Below are positions 13,525-26,089 of a stretch of 64,000 bases of DNA, piece by piece (positions within the stretch are counted from its first letter, which is position 1; every line of letters starts with the position of its first letter). The notes beneath the pieces are model-generated. The model worked only from the letters and a program-made list of their open reading frames with translations. It made no database searches and had not been told where the DNA came from. The position numbers were made by a program, and so were the translations under genes. This DNA comes from Theobroma cacao (taxonomy: Eukaryota > Streptophyta > Magnoliopsida > Malvales > Malvaceae), in contig NC_030855.1 in the NCBI RefSeq assembly GCF_000208745.1, positions 18,092,777 through 18,156,776 on the forward strand. Direction: 5' to 3'.

Positions 13525-14379
13525 TGTCACAGTTCACGATCCCATGACTAGTCTAGCTTGACGGAGGGCTTAGACTAGCAGCACACATTTGTGCCGCACA
13601 ATACTTAGGGGCACAAATTGAGCTTGGAGCGATATCACTTGGGGGCTCATCGACAATTAGTATCAAGCCGCCATTGATTGGGGGTTTTTAGACGTCCCAC
13701 ACACGTGCAAACTTGAAGGCCATGAGCCATGGGGTTGCACTTCATCAGGCCATAGATACATAGGAAGTCCAATATAAGAGAATTGCAAGGATAAAAGGAG
13801 TTTGATTAGGGCTAGAATTCTTGTGTATAGATATCTACAAATTATTATTATTTACTTGCACTGTAACTTTAGGCTAGTGGTGTTCTAGCTAAAGATAGAA
13901 TATTTTTTTTTATTTAAATCTCTTATTAACTACTCTATTTGTAGTAGGCAACAAAAGTAGAGTTACTTTAGGATTAAGAAAAGCTATATTATAAATAGCA
14001 CCTTTAGGTATTAGCGAAAGACGAGTCAAATTGCACAAGTAGTCATAATCAAACCTATATTATAAATAGCACTCATATTCAAGCATTCAAGTAATTTAGG
14101 CTATATTTGTTTTCTTTGGGAATAATATAATTATTTTTTTCAAAATTTTTTTATTTTCTTCTAGTTTAGTTTCATTTTCAAGCATTCAAATAATTTAGGC
14201 TATGTTTGTTTTTTTTAGAATAATATAATTATTTTTTCCAATTTTTTTTTAATTTCTTCAAGTTTAGTTATTTTTGCTTTCACATTATTATGTAATATTT
14301 AGGATTAAGTTTGCTTAAACTTTCATACATAAAACCCTAAGTGCCGCTCGGATCTTGACTAAACTTTCAGCCTATGACA
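13525..14379 (+). repeat. 3' LTR
   Basis: This 855-bp LTR starts TGTCACAG directly after the purine tract and ends TATGACA before the ATAAG duplication. It is longer than the 5' copy because a segment around ATTCAAGCATTCAA / TAGGCTAT is partly repeated near 14050-14230. Confidence 0.8.
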
Positions 14380-14384
14380 ATAAG

Positions 14385-14639
14385 TTGCTTCCTAGTTTCT
14401 TACAATGATAAGCACTACTACGAGCCTATTCTTCTAGTTCCATTGCAGATTATTGGCGTTAAGGGCTTTTAAATGGAATATTTTCAAATATAAGATGAAC
14501 AACAATTGAGGGAGAAATGCTTAAGGATTTGAAAGAGAATTAGTCGGAATTTGAGATATATAATTTTTACCGTTAAAGTTGATATCATTTAGGGTAAAAG
14601 AATAACCTCTTACATTATCACAAAAATTTCACATCAATT
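14385..14639. other. Short intergenic stretch
   Basis: I see no gene or defined repeat between the LTR element and the following inverted-repeat element. Confidence 0.4.
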
Positions 14640-15030
14640 TTATTTTGTTATTGTACCAGATAAATTCATATTCTATAATTTTAATCTAAATAAATTCTTA
14701 TATTAATAGAAAAAAATCACATGAAACACATGACTTTACTGATTATTAGGCTCATTGATCAACTGATATTCTTTGCACTAGCTGTAAATGATGTGAGGTT
14801 TTTATGTGATGGAATTGGTTGATTGGAATGATCACGTTTCAAGCGGAAAATTTTTACACTAAACCAATTTTACCATGTCAAAAAAATCAAGTTAGGTCTG
14901 TGTGTGCATAAAATACAATAAGGTAACGGTCATGTGATACATATGAGATATTTTTATAAATCTATTTAAGTACAAATCATGAGATAAGAGTTTATCTAAG
15001 TGTAATAAAGAGAATAGAAATTTTATTTAA
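14640..15030. mobile_element. Probable MITE (imperfect inverted repeat)
   Basis: The left part (near 14680-14740, AATAAATTCTTATATTAAT then CACATGAAACACATGAC) is matched by the reverse complement of the right part (near 15000-14925, ATAAACTCTTATCT then ATGTATCACATGACC). No ORF is present. The ends are not sharply defined and I saw no clear target duplication. Confidence 0.4.
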
Positions 15031-15225
15031 AAATAAATGAAAAAATTCATGAGTTTATTTAGTAATTTGGCTTATTATTTACGCATCATATCATTATTTT
15101 TTTTTTCATTTTTAGATTCGGACTTTGTACATCCTTTGTTGAAGCGGATTTGAGCAAAATTTGGGGTACACTAATTTGATTGATGGGAAAAGTTTTTTAA
15201 AAGAACACAATTCTTTGTTCTTTTG

Positions 15226-15575
15226 ACACATCTATTACATAAATCAAAGGAAGCTTCAAAGGGGTTTCTTCCTTTAACTATGTGGAAGTTATAGAAAAAA
15301 AAAACGAATTAAAGAAAGAAAAAGAGAGGTAGAAAGAGGTTTGTGTGCAACGTACGGTCCTAATTTAGTATCAGTAATGACTAACCTTTCAAATTACTTT
15401 GAAAAATCTATTATATAAATAAAAGGAAGTCTGAAAGGAGCTTCTTTTCTTAGCCACGTGAAAACCATAAAAAAAAAGCATATTAAAGTAAGAAAAAGAG
15501 AGGTAGAAAGAGGTTCGTATGGAATGCATAGATCATAATCTAACCTTCCAAACTGCTTCGAAAAATCCAAAAGAT
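15226..15575. repeat. Tandem duplication, period about 176 bp
   Basis: Two adjacent copies start near 15231 (TCTATTACATAAAT) and 15407 (TCTATTATATAAAT). Both continue through GGAAG..TC.AAAGG, a purine block with AAAGAGAGGTAGAAAGAGGTT, and end at TTTGAAAAATC / TTCGAAAAATC. No coding potential is seen. Confidence 0.6.
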
Positions 15576-16083
15576 AATTAATAGACAAGAGGCACGTACT
15601 CGGGAATGATTGGAGAGACGCTGGAACGAAAATTCAATACATCGACAAGGAGATCATTTTCTAAATTGTATATGAATCGTGAAAAAGAAATGTAAACTGT
15701 TATTTCTTCATTAATTTTTAGTGTTGTGTTCTACAATCTCTTCTGTACTGTAATTTATCCACAGCCACAAGGCATTGTTCATAAAGCAGCAGGGCCAAGC
15801 TCTGCTGGCAGGACCAACACCATTCACCACAAACTTTTTCTACCAAGCAGATATAGAATCGTCATCCTATGTCAATAGCAAAGAGAAAAATAATTCGTTG
15901 GGCGGCATCTGCATGCTTCTCATTCACCCTTTTGATAATGACTAGTCAATTAAGAAGCGAAACCAAACTGAGATCCTAAGACTATGGTTCTATTCGATGA
16001 TTTTTATTTGCCCAATTCTTTTGAATCCATATTTGCTGTTGCTTCCAACTTAAAGTTTCATGAATAATACAATCATTTGAGCT

Positions 16084-16123
<40 letters not shown>

Positions 16124-17838
16124 GTTGGGAATCTGTTAAGCATGATTTGAACATGATATGGCATCCTAACTAGTTATGTGAAGTTAACAAATTCACTTTT
16201 TTATTTTTTTTTAAAAAGCATGATTTGAACAAGCGTATAGGCAAAAGTTAAAAGCAAATAAGTGAAGCTTTACTATGTGCAAAACCTATCCCCGAAAGAA
16301 TCTTTTAGTCAGATATCATAATTTTTATATTGATTGTAAAGTTATTTTGAGGATGACATTGGACGTCCGCACTACAATCCTCGTGAAGTCAACAAAATTA
16401 ATCTGATCCCAAAATGAAATATAAGGACAAGAGGGTGTTAAGAGCTTTCTTCATTTTTTATGTGAATCTAGTGGATTCAGATGAAGCTTGGACTTTTTGG
16501 GTCAGAGAGTGCCACAAAAGTCTTCTCAAAATTAAGGAACGTTCCAGCATCAGGGGTTTTACTCAGTTTTATTCAAGGTATCTCTTAAGTGTTTGTACGA
16601 CTTTTTTCAGATTCAGGCAGCTTGCTAGGTTCATTTCTTTTCCATTGCAACTATAGCAGATGCGATGCGCTACGTTTGTCATCTGTGTCCTCATAATTTT
16701 GTTTCTGGATGTGAGCCACTGGTTGAAGTCAACTAATTTATGGGTTGATTGCAAACCTTGTGGGTCAGTCGTGACATAGAAATCTGATTCAATGAAATTT
16801 GAGACTTTTTTATCATCATGATGATGCAAAGAAATTCTTCAGTGACGAATGCTTGATGGAAAAATGAATCGGGTCGATGATCATCCATCTTCACCTTAAT
16901 TAGAAACTAAAACATAGTTAGAACTTTGGGTGCAAAATTTTCTAGAATTCCAAAGCAAGAATTGATCTTCATGAATTATGCTTAGGCAAGATTATGACTA
17001 CCGGGGTATTTTCACCAACCACCACATCGTGTAACCATAGTTACATGTTCATACTATAAGCAAAAATAGAGCCTTGACCTTAACAAACAACGCATTTTCC
17101 AATAATTTAACCCAACATCTTTACAATTTGCTTTTGGTACCAAACTAGTAAGTATGAATTGAAGTAAGATCCCTTTCCAACTGAGTAATTTTAACTTTTT
17201 ATTATTATTATTATTATTGAAATTCAATAGTAAGCAATCAAAGTGGTTTCTTTTCAAAATTTCCTTTCGGATTTAATTTCTTTTTTTTTTCCTCAATATT
17301 TAATGCAAATCAAATAGAGTTGACTTAATTAAGGTTATACTATCCGTTTATTTTATTCAATTAAGTGAAATATAAAAATAGTATGAAATTAAGTTTTTTT
17401 TTATATTTTGAGTAATGGGGACTCCAATCTTACTTTTTAAGTAGGGAGATGAGAGATCATACACTAACAAATGAGTAAAATATTTGAATACGTATGAAAT
17501 CAAGTTTTATTTTAAGTTAAAATATAATAACATATGATTAATTGATACCATATTTTGAATGCGTGTCGTGGAGTGCTAATACCTTTTTCGTGCACAATCA
17601 TAGTCTCAAATCTTAATTTTGTTTCATAAATCTTTCCCTATCTTTTTTAAAGAACTTAAAAGGTTAAGATCTCATTAAAAACGATAAATTCAATTAAATG
17701 ATCAATTACATTAACAAGAAAGATTAATGGCGATTCCCTTATTTAGATCGAGCAATTAGGTTTCTAGACCCGCAAGCATGAGTGGACCCAACCTTGTAGG
17801 AGTGGTGTCAGATAACATCACTCAATTGTGTATAATTG
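15576..17838. other. Intergenic, no gene recognised
   Basis: The stretch contains an (AT)n microsatellite at 16087-16120 and a short TTA run near 17199-17218. Open frames at 16414-16656 (plus) and 16829-16569 (minus) have no recognisable domain and no exon structure. Confidence 0.45.
16087..16120. repeat. (AT)n microsatellite
   Basis: An uninterrupted AT dinucleotide run of about 17 units. Confidence 0.95.
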
Positions 17839-18402
17839 ATGCAGGAGCGTTTAAGATTGTATTTTATTTAATTTAGTTTTTCTTAATTTTAGTTGATTTA
17901 GGAGTTTATTTTTTTATTCTATTTAGGTTGAAATTGTTTCCTTATTTTTATTAGGATTTTAATACTTTTTAGGATTATTATTTAATTAGGCTAGTCATAT
18001 TGTATTTTATTTAAATCTCTTGCTAACTACTCTAATTGTATTAGACAACTAGAAGTAGAATTTTATTAGGATGTGAGCCTATAATACTATAAATAGGACC
18101 TTTAGGCTTAGTTATGAGACTTCAAGTTGAGAGTTAATAAATAATATTTTCTTAAGTAGGAGTGCTTATTTCTCTAAATTCTTTTTAAAAAGTAAGAGGT
18201 TTTAGTATCTTTGGCCTAATCAATCAAAGTGAGATTTTAGCTATTTTTTACCTTAGTGGGGTTTTCAATTTTACCAAGATTGGTGATTCACCTTAGTGGT
18301 TTCCAACCTCATCACGATTGGTATCTTTCACAACGTCAAGGCATCTTCACAATGTCCCGACGTTAATACTACTTATCTAGGGTTTTATACAGTTAATGAC
18401 AC
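17839..18402. repeat. LTR-like fragment related to the 11.7-14.4 kb element
   Basis: The part at about 17985-18115 resembles the promoter region of the LTRs at 11729 and 13525. Shared words include TTAGGCTAGT, TTTATTTAAATCTCTT, ACTACTCTAATTGTA..AGACAA, AGAAGTAGA and ATAAATAGGACCTTTAGG. It is probably a decayed solo LTR or LTR piece. The outer limits given are approximate and I could not find a target duplication. Confidence 0.4.
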
Positions 18403-18605
18403 TAATGAACCTATCCATTTTTTTTGCAATTTTATAGAGAGTGTGGTCAAAGACTCTAAGTAAATTTATCAAAAAATAATTTATATACTAATATTTAAAT
18501 ACTAAAAGATAAATTTTTTTATAGTTTAAGATTTAATTAAAAAAAGTCAAAATCTAAACTACTCTCCCTCTTCAAAAATCCAAGTCTTACTTTGAAACTT
18601 GTAGT

Positions 18606-19150
18606 TATACCTGTCAAAATGGGTCTGACCCATTGGGTTGGCCCATTTTTTATGAAATATGAGAATGGTTGGGCTTAAAAATTTAGGCCCATATTAAAAC
18701 TGAGTCTAAATGGGCCAACCCACCAAATCAGAGGGCTGGGGTGGGTTGGGGAGAGCTAGCCCTATTGGTCAAAAAAATTAGTAATTTTAATTAATTTAAT
18801 AATTTTATATATTTAACTATATAAAATTAATAAATTAATTACCAATAATATTGCTTATTTTATATATTTCAATGTGTTTAATCTTAACTTATCAAATTAA
18901 TAATTTTAATTTATGAATTAAATCATAAAATAATTTTATTAATAGAAAATTTATTAAGTAAAATTATAAAAATAAATTTTTTTAAAAAATGGGGCTGGCC
19001 TAACTCAACCCATAGGCTAGCAAAGGGTAGGCTGGGTTGAGGTTTTAATGGCCGATATAAAAAATAGACTGGCCAGACCCAACCCATATTTTCTTAGCCT
19101 ACAAGGGCTTGGGTTGGGCCGGGTCGAGCCAACCCATATTGACAGCTCTA
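18606..19150. mobile_element. Non-autonomous hAT-like element with 8-bp target duplication
   Basis: The left end TATACCTGTCAAAATGGGT and the reverse complement of the right end TAGAGCTGTCAATATGGGT form TIRs. They continue into GGGTTGGCCC / GGGTTGGCTC words repeated near both ends. The flanks CTTGTAGT (18598-18605) and CTTGTAAT (19151-19158) match at 7 of 8 bases, the length expected for hAT insertion. The AT-rich interior has no ORF. Confidence 0.75.
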
Positions 19151-19158
19151 CTTGTAAT

Positions 19159-21038
19159 GTCGCTTCCTTTTTTCAGTCCTTGGCTACTTTTTTCATTCTC
19201 TCAAAACAACTCATCTAGGCTTTAATTATAATTAATTTTCAATCCAAATTAAGTTTTTAAATACTTTATGTCTAAATATTTTTGATTAATTCAATAGTTT
19301 GAGACCCAAACAGAATCTAGTTAATAAAAAATAGTATTGCATGCCAAATAATATCTTGAAATTATAAGTTTTTCTCTTTTTTTTTAAAAAATATATTGTT
19401 TGATTATTAGATTTTTGTATTTAATTTTATGTGATTTGTAGATGTTTATACTTAATTTTGATTAATGAATAAAAATTTATCAAAATGTTAGTTGTCGACA
19501 CCACTAAGAAATATTTTTGAGTCCACCTCTACTTGTATATTATAACAATCTTATAATTAATTTTTTACAAAAATATGATTTGAATTTAAAACAATTTCAG
19601 ATTTTTTTTATTTTAATGTGTTTACGTAAACTCTATACAGTACGGGATATGTAGATGGAGAATCAAACAAAGAAAGAAAAAGTATAATATTAAGATTAAT
19701 TATTTGCAACCGAGAAACAAGATCAAAACTTCTAGAACTCTAATACAAAATGATCTGCTCAAAGTCATGGAGATATCACAGTGAGAAGAAACCTTAATGA
19801 ATTAGTTTCCCTGGAATTTTGATGATAAACTAATGCTAAATCAATGTTCCAACCTAGCCATACGGCGAGCATTGCATACTTGATGACATGATACATTTGG
19901 CTTCTAGATTAAATCTTCTAGATAAAGTGGAAATATATAGAATGAAGACGTGGAAATTTTACAAATCATTTAAATATCTCCATCATTGTTTTGTTTTTTC
20001 CCCAAAAATCTCCCTTGTATACGTATATAGTATCGATAACTAGCTTTTGTAAAGTTGAATTCTTTGTAATCAATGCCCTACGAAAAGGTTAATTGGAGGG
20101 TTTCCCTTTGTTCATATCTGGGGTTTTTTTTCACTTACAATGAACTTAAGTCATGTCCATTTCACATAAAAAATGCAACCTGCCATAATTGCGGAATTTT
20201 GAATTGGCCAAAGTTTCCACGTTGAATTCCAAGGAATTGGATCTTTGGGAACCCAAGTAGAAAGTTTGTTTTAAGTCTAACACTTTGAATTGTCTTCTCG
20301 ACAAGCGTGCTTTTTTATAGCATTTTTTCTTCAATCAACCGTATTACGCTATCACAATTAATTAATTAATTAGCAGCATCTTTGTTTTCCATGTATGTCA
20401 AATTAAGTGCTGTGCAGCTATTTAACTTCATTATACATTTTTCAAATTTACTCGTAATATAAAAAATACAATCTTTATTAATGTATGTAATTTTTACAAT
20501 TACATTTTATTTATAATGTTGCTAAAATTTTGTATATTGTAATAAAATTTACAAAAGCATGGTAATAAATAAAAAAATATTATTAAAAATATATGTGCAA
20601 TCCTAAATCAATTGTAGCGTGAAAAAATTATTCGTGTGAGGAAAAGTAATGTTAATTACTACCCTAAACCCTAATATTCTAATTAAGACAAGAATTGAAC
20701 TTTGAAAAATTAGGTTCCATTTTCGTTTATGGTGGTAAATTAAGCTTCATTGTTAGCTTAATTATTACAGTAGTGTCCGGATCTTCAATACAAATTAAGA
20801 TTCTTTCTAGACTAGACTATGTATTTAAGTACTCTAGAGTCTTAAAACGACACGAAAATTAAGTTGATGTTAAATAGTCCATGCGAGAAGCAGCAATTCA
20901 AAACCAAGATGTACTGCTGTTAAGCACGCAACTCGGAAAAGGTTATGTGAAAAATGTACACCAAGCAGCAGTCAAATTGTCTCCAAAATGTTCGGCTGAC
21001 CACAAGAGAATTTACAACTTGATACAAACTCGTTGATA
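19159..21038. other. Intergenic, no gene recognised
   Basis: This is AT-rich sequence with short open frames only. I see no transposon ends or RNA gene. Confidence 0.4.
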
Positions 21039-21046
21039 GTTTAATC

Positions 21047-21234
21047 CAGAGGCGGACGCAAGGGGGACCAGTAGGGGCCCCCACCCCTCCCAAAATTCTA
21101 AAATTTTATAAATTCTTTTATTTTTTAAAATATTAAAATTTTAATTTTATTATTTTAAAATTTTAAAAATTTATCTTTATAAATATTAAACTTTTTATTT
21201 TCACCTCAAGCACGAAATCTCAATTTCGCTACTG
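21047..21234. mobile_element. Very short hAT-like MITE (188 bp)
   Basis: The element starts CAGAGGCGGACGCAAGG, and its right end reads CAGTAGCGAAA in reverse complement, giving weak TIRs. The flanks GTTTAATC (21039-21046) and TTTTAATC (21235-21242) match at 7 of 8 bases. The interior is almost pure A/T apart from a G/C-rich block beside the left end. There is no coding content. Confidence 0.55.
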
Positions 21235-21478
21235 TTTTAATCAATTAATAAGTGCATAATTAATCTTTGAACCAAAGACAAAGGCTACGCCATTGCAAAC
21301 CTCACCCCTGTCAACATTTCTGAAACCAAACGTCCCAGCTGAAATTTTTGACTTTGAACAACTAAAAGCCACCTTTGTTTTCATATTTTATTAAGGAAAA
21401 ACAGAAACGACAGTAAATTTTCTGAAAGAGAAATAAAAAAAAGGTTCAGAGTCTATACCAGTTGCAACAGTACTGTGA

Positions 21479-21482
<4 letters not shown>

Positions 21483-21509
<27 letters not shown>
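21483..21509. repeat. (AT)n microsatellite
   Basis: An uninterrupted AT dinucleotide run. Confidence 0.9.
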
Positions 21510-21513
<4 letters not shown>

Positions 21514-23584
21514 AACAATCAATTAAAAGAATACATAGATCTGATAAAGTCTCAATGCCTCATTCAACAAAGCACTGTCTAAAATCTAAAGTTTAAAGAT
21601 CAGAGAGACTGACTTCATTCATCCATATATATAGATTTCTTCCATTGATAATGGAAAGTAGTGGGAGCTTTTCCTCGGATGCGATCATCCATTGACCTCT
21701 GCATTGGAAAAATGCTAAACTTTTGAAAACAATGCACGGTTAATCATATTGGCCAAGTTCCTAATTATCTCATTATTAATCGGTATGATTAGACGCCAAA
21801 AGTCTGTTTTTGAGAATAAAAGTGGATCTCTGTTCATATTGTTGCCTGATGTAGGATGGAAAGAAGGGATATGCGGATGTTTTGCCAAGTATTAAGAAGT
21901 TATTTGGAATATAGTTAACATCGTACATTGACTTCAAAATTACCCAATGGCCAATAGCCAATAGCCAAGTGCTTATAACTAGGGAATGGAGGTTGATGAA
22001 AAGTCAACTGGTACGAAAAATCATGCTTTAGCTGCTCTGGTTAGGCCAACGGTCAAGTAAGTTTCACAGGTATTCAACCCCTTAACCACCAAAAATATGT
22101 TTGATACTGATTAAAACGTGTGAGCTCACATGTAAGAGTAACACTCTAATTCTCTCATAAAGAAGACTTGTACATTTAACATCTGTCCAAAAAATTACAA
22201 AAGCTGACGTTTGTGAAGATGTCAATGAATCTACACAATTTTGAATTTATTGGCACACACATTAATTGCACCATTGTACAAAGGATCCAAACAGAGGTTG
22301 TTGGGTCCTTATTTTACACAACTTCAGATTATATTGGTTAATTTTTTTTTTAAATCTTGTTTTGGAGGGGTTGGCAGTTAAACATTTCACTATCCAAGAG
22401 TTTTTTTGACTTCTAAAGATATAGCTGGTTGGAAATTGCAATTGTTGCCTGCAAAGCAATCACCTACTCCACAGGTACTTTAGCCAACTAAATTGTCATA
22501 TACCTGCAAGGAAGGAAAGCTATATCTAGCTCGTGCTAAATTTCTTAGCACTGGTTTAAGAAATAAATGAATGGAAGACTAATTGACGAAGAATAATGGA
22601 AAATTTATACGGTTATCTGTTTTTGTTTCCCCATTTGTGGTGAGAAATACTATATATATCAAAACAATGAAGTTTTCTACAAAGAAAAAGGAACAATCAA
22701 CTAATACCTTATGATGAATATATAAAAATATCATGAATATCGAAGGCACTACATCCTAGTAATTTAGATAAGCAGGTCCTTTATTTTTTCTCCCAAATGT
22801 ACATTAAATTTAGCTGCCCACTCAAAGAGTTGAGGTGGGTTGTGGTTTAAATTTAAATCTTCCTCACCCTTTTAGTAATCTACCCAGTTAAATATTTTAA
22901 TCCATGGTTTTAATATGGAATGTGGCGTGTAAGCCTTAAAATAGGAGAAAAGTATTGCAACAGAACCATCATGATAAAAGTAACGGATGCATAAGATTTA
23001 GCTGTTTATTCATACTACAGAAAGGAACTAAGTAAAGCAGAATTTAATTAATTAACGACATAATGAAATTTCCTAACGACGATAAGGTCCTTGAGATAAA
23101 CATAAATGGCGTGACAGAAGAAAAAGCACTCCTATTGTTGTTTGATCAAAGACCTGTTCAGCAAAGAAGGAAATGACTTTATGGCGATGAACGAATCAAA
23201 TAAAAAGGCTTTCAATTAAAGTATAAAAAACAAACGAAATAAAATACTTATATGAGTGCTGGCATGCTATATATATTTCCACTAAAACATTATCAAGATA
23301 GAAGATAACCCTTTTTTGCTTGCACAAATATGGGAGGTTCACCTAAACAACACAACCCTTTGCCTCATTTCAACGCCCATTGCATCAAGTTGTCCACTTA
23401 TAACAACCCCACTCTAGAATTTGCTCATTCAAAATATTTTCTCCTTGGCTAGTGGTTGGAAACCAGTGAAAGTTGTGAAAGGCCATATTTAGTTTTGTTT
23501 AATTCACAATCTCTAGCTTCGTAGCTTTGGTGGTGTTTGTATTTTGTCTCTTAATGTAGGTAGTGGCAGAGATATTAATAATTT

Positions 23585-23587
<3 letters not shown>

Positions 23588-23628
<41 letters not shown>

Positions 23629-23649
23629 TAAATNNNNNNNNNNNNNNNN

Positions 23650-23698
<49 letters not shown>
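23588..23698. repeat. (AT)n microsatellites flanking a 16-N assembly gap
   Basis: AT runs at 23588-23626 and 23661-23698 enclose Ns at 23634-23649. The true length of the locus is unknown, and the unique bases between the runs may reflect a join of two reads. Confidence 0.9.
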
Positions 23699-23701
<3 letters not shown>

Positions 23702-24825
23702 AATCAAGCTTTGTAATTCCAAATGTAATAAAATGTTTTATTATTTTTTTTTCTAGTTTTGTTCTACGGATCTCTCAAGGGAAACTTGTCCCAATTGTCA
23801 ATCGAGTAGGTTCAAGATTGATTAAAACATCATTTTCAGCAAATCCAATATTGCTGGTGAGAACGGGCATGCAAAATTCATAAGACATTTGGACTGATCC
23901 AATCCTACCACAACCAATGTCAGTGGAAAACCACCCTTAGTCATTTAATAGCAACTCAGAAAATGTTTTCGGAATATAAACCAAGGATTTCCTTATTCCC
24001 CTGCAGTTTTGGTAGCTACACTTACCATAATTGCTTGGATGGGGAACATTTTCAAGCCGGTGCATTCAACTTCTGAAATGCACACTTTTCGAGTATAAAA
24101 CTTCCATTAATATCTAGCTAGCTAGGTTCAACCGCCATACTTTGTCTTTGTAACGATGGACGTTCCGGTACATGTTTCGAAAGAATCAAATCAATACAAA
24201 GACCAAGTCAACTATTCCACGGATAACTCTACTTTGTTTTTTAGGATCATTCGCCCTTCTTTATCACATGCCAATTTGGCTTTCCTCCTCCAATTTTGAG
24301 GTCACACTGACAAGTGACAGTAAAACAATTTAATTTCTTCTTTTTTTATGAACGACTTGCAATTTTGACAATAGTCTTTGCAATATATTTTTTAGGGTAA
24401 TTTTTTTTTAGCCTTAAAGTATAAGATGTATTTGGAAATAGTCTTTCACATAATTTTAATTATTTTTAGTCAAGAGATGAGATTTTGGGACAAAAATGTC
24501 CTTTATGAGATCTCTTCATTAACATGCACTCTCATTCACGTGCATATTAGGGAAAATAAATCTTCACAGAGTTTGTTCTCTCTAATTTTGTTTGAAACAT
24601 CCATTCTTTTTTTCGAGAAGCTTATGCAAAACAAAATCATGTTGTAAGAGATGGTTTCTCTGATATTTCGGACAATGCCGTAAACAAAAACATTGTGCAT
24701 ATTACATGGCAAGTCTATTGAACAATCTTTTGATTCAAGGTCAAGGATAGGAAAGTGTTTGAACAAGTTAACAATTATTACACGGTAAGTTAGTGAGTGA
24801 ATATCAATTTTTTTTGAGTACTTTT

Positions 24826-24905
24826 CATAAATGGGCTCACACATAAGGCGTTTTTGAGAATGGTCCTCCATATAATTTTAACTGTTTTTAGCCAAGAGAA
24901 AAAAA
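24826..24905 (+). repeat. E1 left terminal inverted repeat
   Basis: It contains AAATGGGC, ATAAGGCGTTTTTGAGAATG and TATAATTTTAACTGTTTTTA. It is nearly the same as the left end of E2 at 59663 and inverted relative to 39195-39100. Confidence 0.75.
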
Positions 24906-25385
24906 AATTAGACAAAATTGTCCTTAATGAAACCGACCCATTCGCTAGGCTCCGCGCCTTAACCCGAAACCTATTAACGAGTCAAGTATGTCCTTTATGT
25001 GGACCACAACTCTTCGGTTTTCATCGAGAAACCGTACATATCCTTAGAAGCAAGTCTGCAAAAGCATTCCTCTACAGTTCAACTTTCGAGCATTTTGGCA
25101 GTGGTAGGAGCCTTTTGGAGTTAGTTATTATTCGCATAAAGGTAGTTCACATATTGAGCAGTGTGAGAAAATTAACATTACGCTGAGAAAGGTATAATAT
25201 TTTTTTATGAATTTTTTATTTTTTTTGAACCAGGTGGAGGTTTTTGACAAAATGGTTACTGTTCATATTTAGGGTTAAGGTTTTTGAGCATAAACCTATA
25301 CATATTGCACATTCATATTGATATTTTTGTTGTTTGAAATTTTTGAATATAAACATGAAGGTGGTATTGTTGGTGTTGTTGGGGT
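24906..25385 (+). other. E1 left subterminal region
   Basis: This stretch is conserved in E2 (59740-60235). An open frame through it in E2 (59668-60033, CPLCGPQLFGF, EEVNITLRK) is disrupted in E1, so conservation as protein is not supported. It may be a 5'UTR or first exon of the DUF1985-Ulp1 gene. A possible splice donor follows the TTACGCTGAGAAAG word in both copies. Confidence 0.4.
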
Positions 25386-25800
25386 GGAAAGGTGGCCGAC
25401 CATGCGTGACTAGTTGATATGTATGTGTTAGGAATTCGGTTGAGGGATTAGATATTGCATGAGTGAGGGCGTGCTTAGGTGGTTGGCACTTTTTGCGTGA
25501 GTGGATTTTGGCATGGGGTCACATTGGGGTTACGTGATTGCAAAAGGGTTTAACTTAGCATGACTAGTTTCTAGGTCATTATGTGACTGATTTCCAAGTT
25601 ATTGCGTGAATATTGTTCAGGTGTGGCGTCAGTTAGTGTGTGTGTGATTCAATTAGTTGTTCTTAGAATTGCGTGACTTGTTTATAAATCATTGCGTGAT
25701 TTAATGTTAGTAATTGCATGACTAATTGATTAGGCATTGCGTGACTATTGTTGTAGAAAATTGCACGAGTGTCATAACTGCATGAAATTTATCTGCATGG
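25386..25800 (+). repeat. E1 left subterminal array of TTGCGTGA-like motifs
   Basis: About a dozen copies of TTGCGTGA or one-base variants (TGCGTGACTAG, TTGCGTGAGTGG, TTGCGTGAATAT, TTGCGTGACTTG, TTGCGTGATTTA) occur in 400 bp with irregular spacing, all on the plus strand. The same motifs occur in E2 at 60238-60540. Confidence 0.8.
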
Positions 25801-26089
25801 GTTCATTCTGTATTATTTTAGGTCAACTGTAATGCTTTAATGTGTATATGTTGATTTATTTAATAATCCATGCTCCACACTTGGATTAATTATTCTGTTT
25901 CAGGGTTGTCTAAAAATAGTTAAAAATATTGTTAGGGTTATTTTTTGAGTGAGCTTATGAGAAGTGCTATTTCTAAGAAATTCCTGTCGTTTTTTTGTTA
26001 ATCTACAATGATGGTATTGACATGACTAAAATGGGAATGTTATCTGTTTTATGTTACATATGGCCAACACAGGAACATAGCAGGAAAAC

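Larger units (their letters stand above)
11729..14379 (+). mobile_element. Short non-autonomous LTR retrotransposon with 5-bp target duplication
   Basis: The element runs from TGTCACAG to TATGACA and is flanked by the direct repeat ATAAG at 11724-11728 and 14380-14384. LTRs are 11729-12467 and 13525-14379. They are clearly similar but diverged; the 3' LTR carries an extra internal duplication. The primer-binding site (AGTATCAGAG, from 12471, resembling the initiator-Met tRNA type) and a purine-rich tract (AGTAGGGGAGAA, 13513-13524) sit exactly where expected. The internal region is only about 1.06 kb and has no intact gag or pol ORF, so the element would depend on another for movement. The purine tract and LTR ends suggest Ty3/gypsy affinity, but that is inference. 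Confidence 0.85.
21243..24401. other. Intergenic with AT microsatellites and an assembly gap
   Basis: No gene is recognised. The stretch contains (AT)n runs at 21483-21509, 23588-23626 and 23661-23698. The last two flank the N run. Confidence 0.5.

Noticed and set aside
24854..25186. Open frame with CPLCGPQLFGF, shared with 59668-60033
   Set aside because: The two element copies differ by frameshifts within it, so protein conservation is not supported. It is more likely leader sequence.
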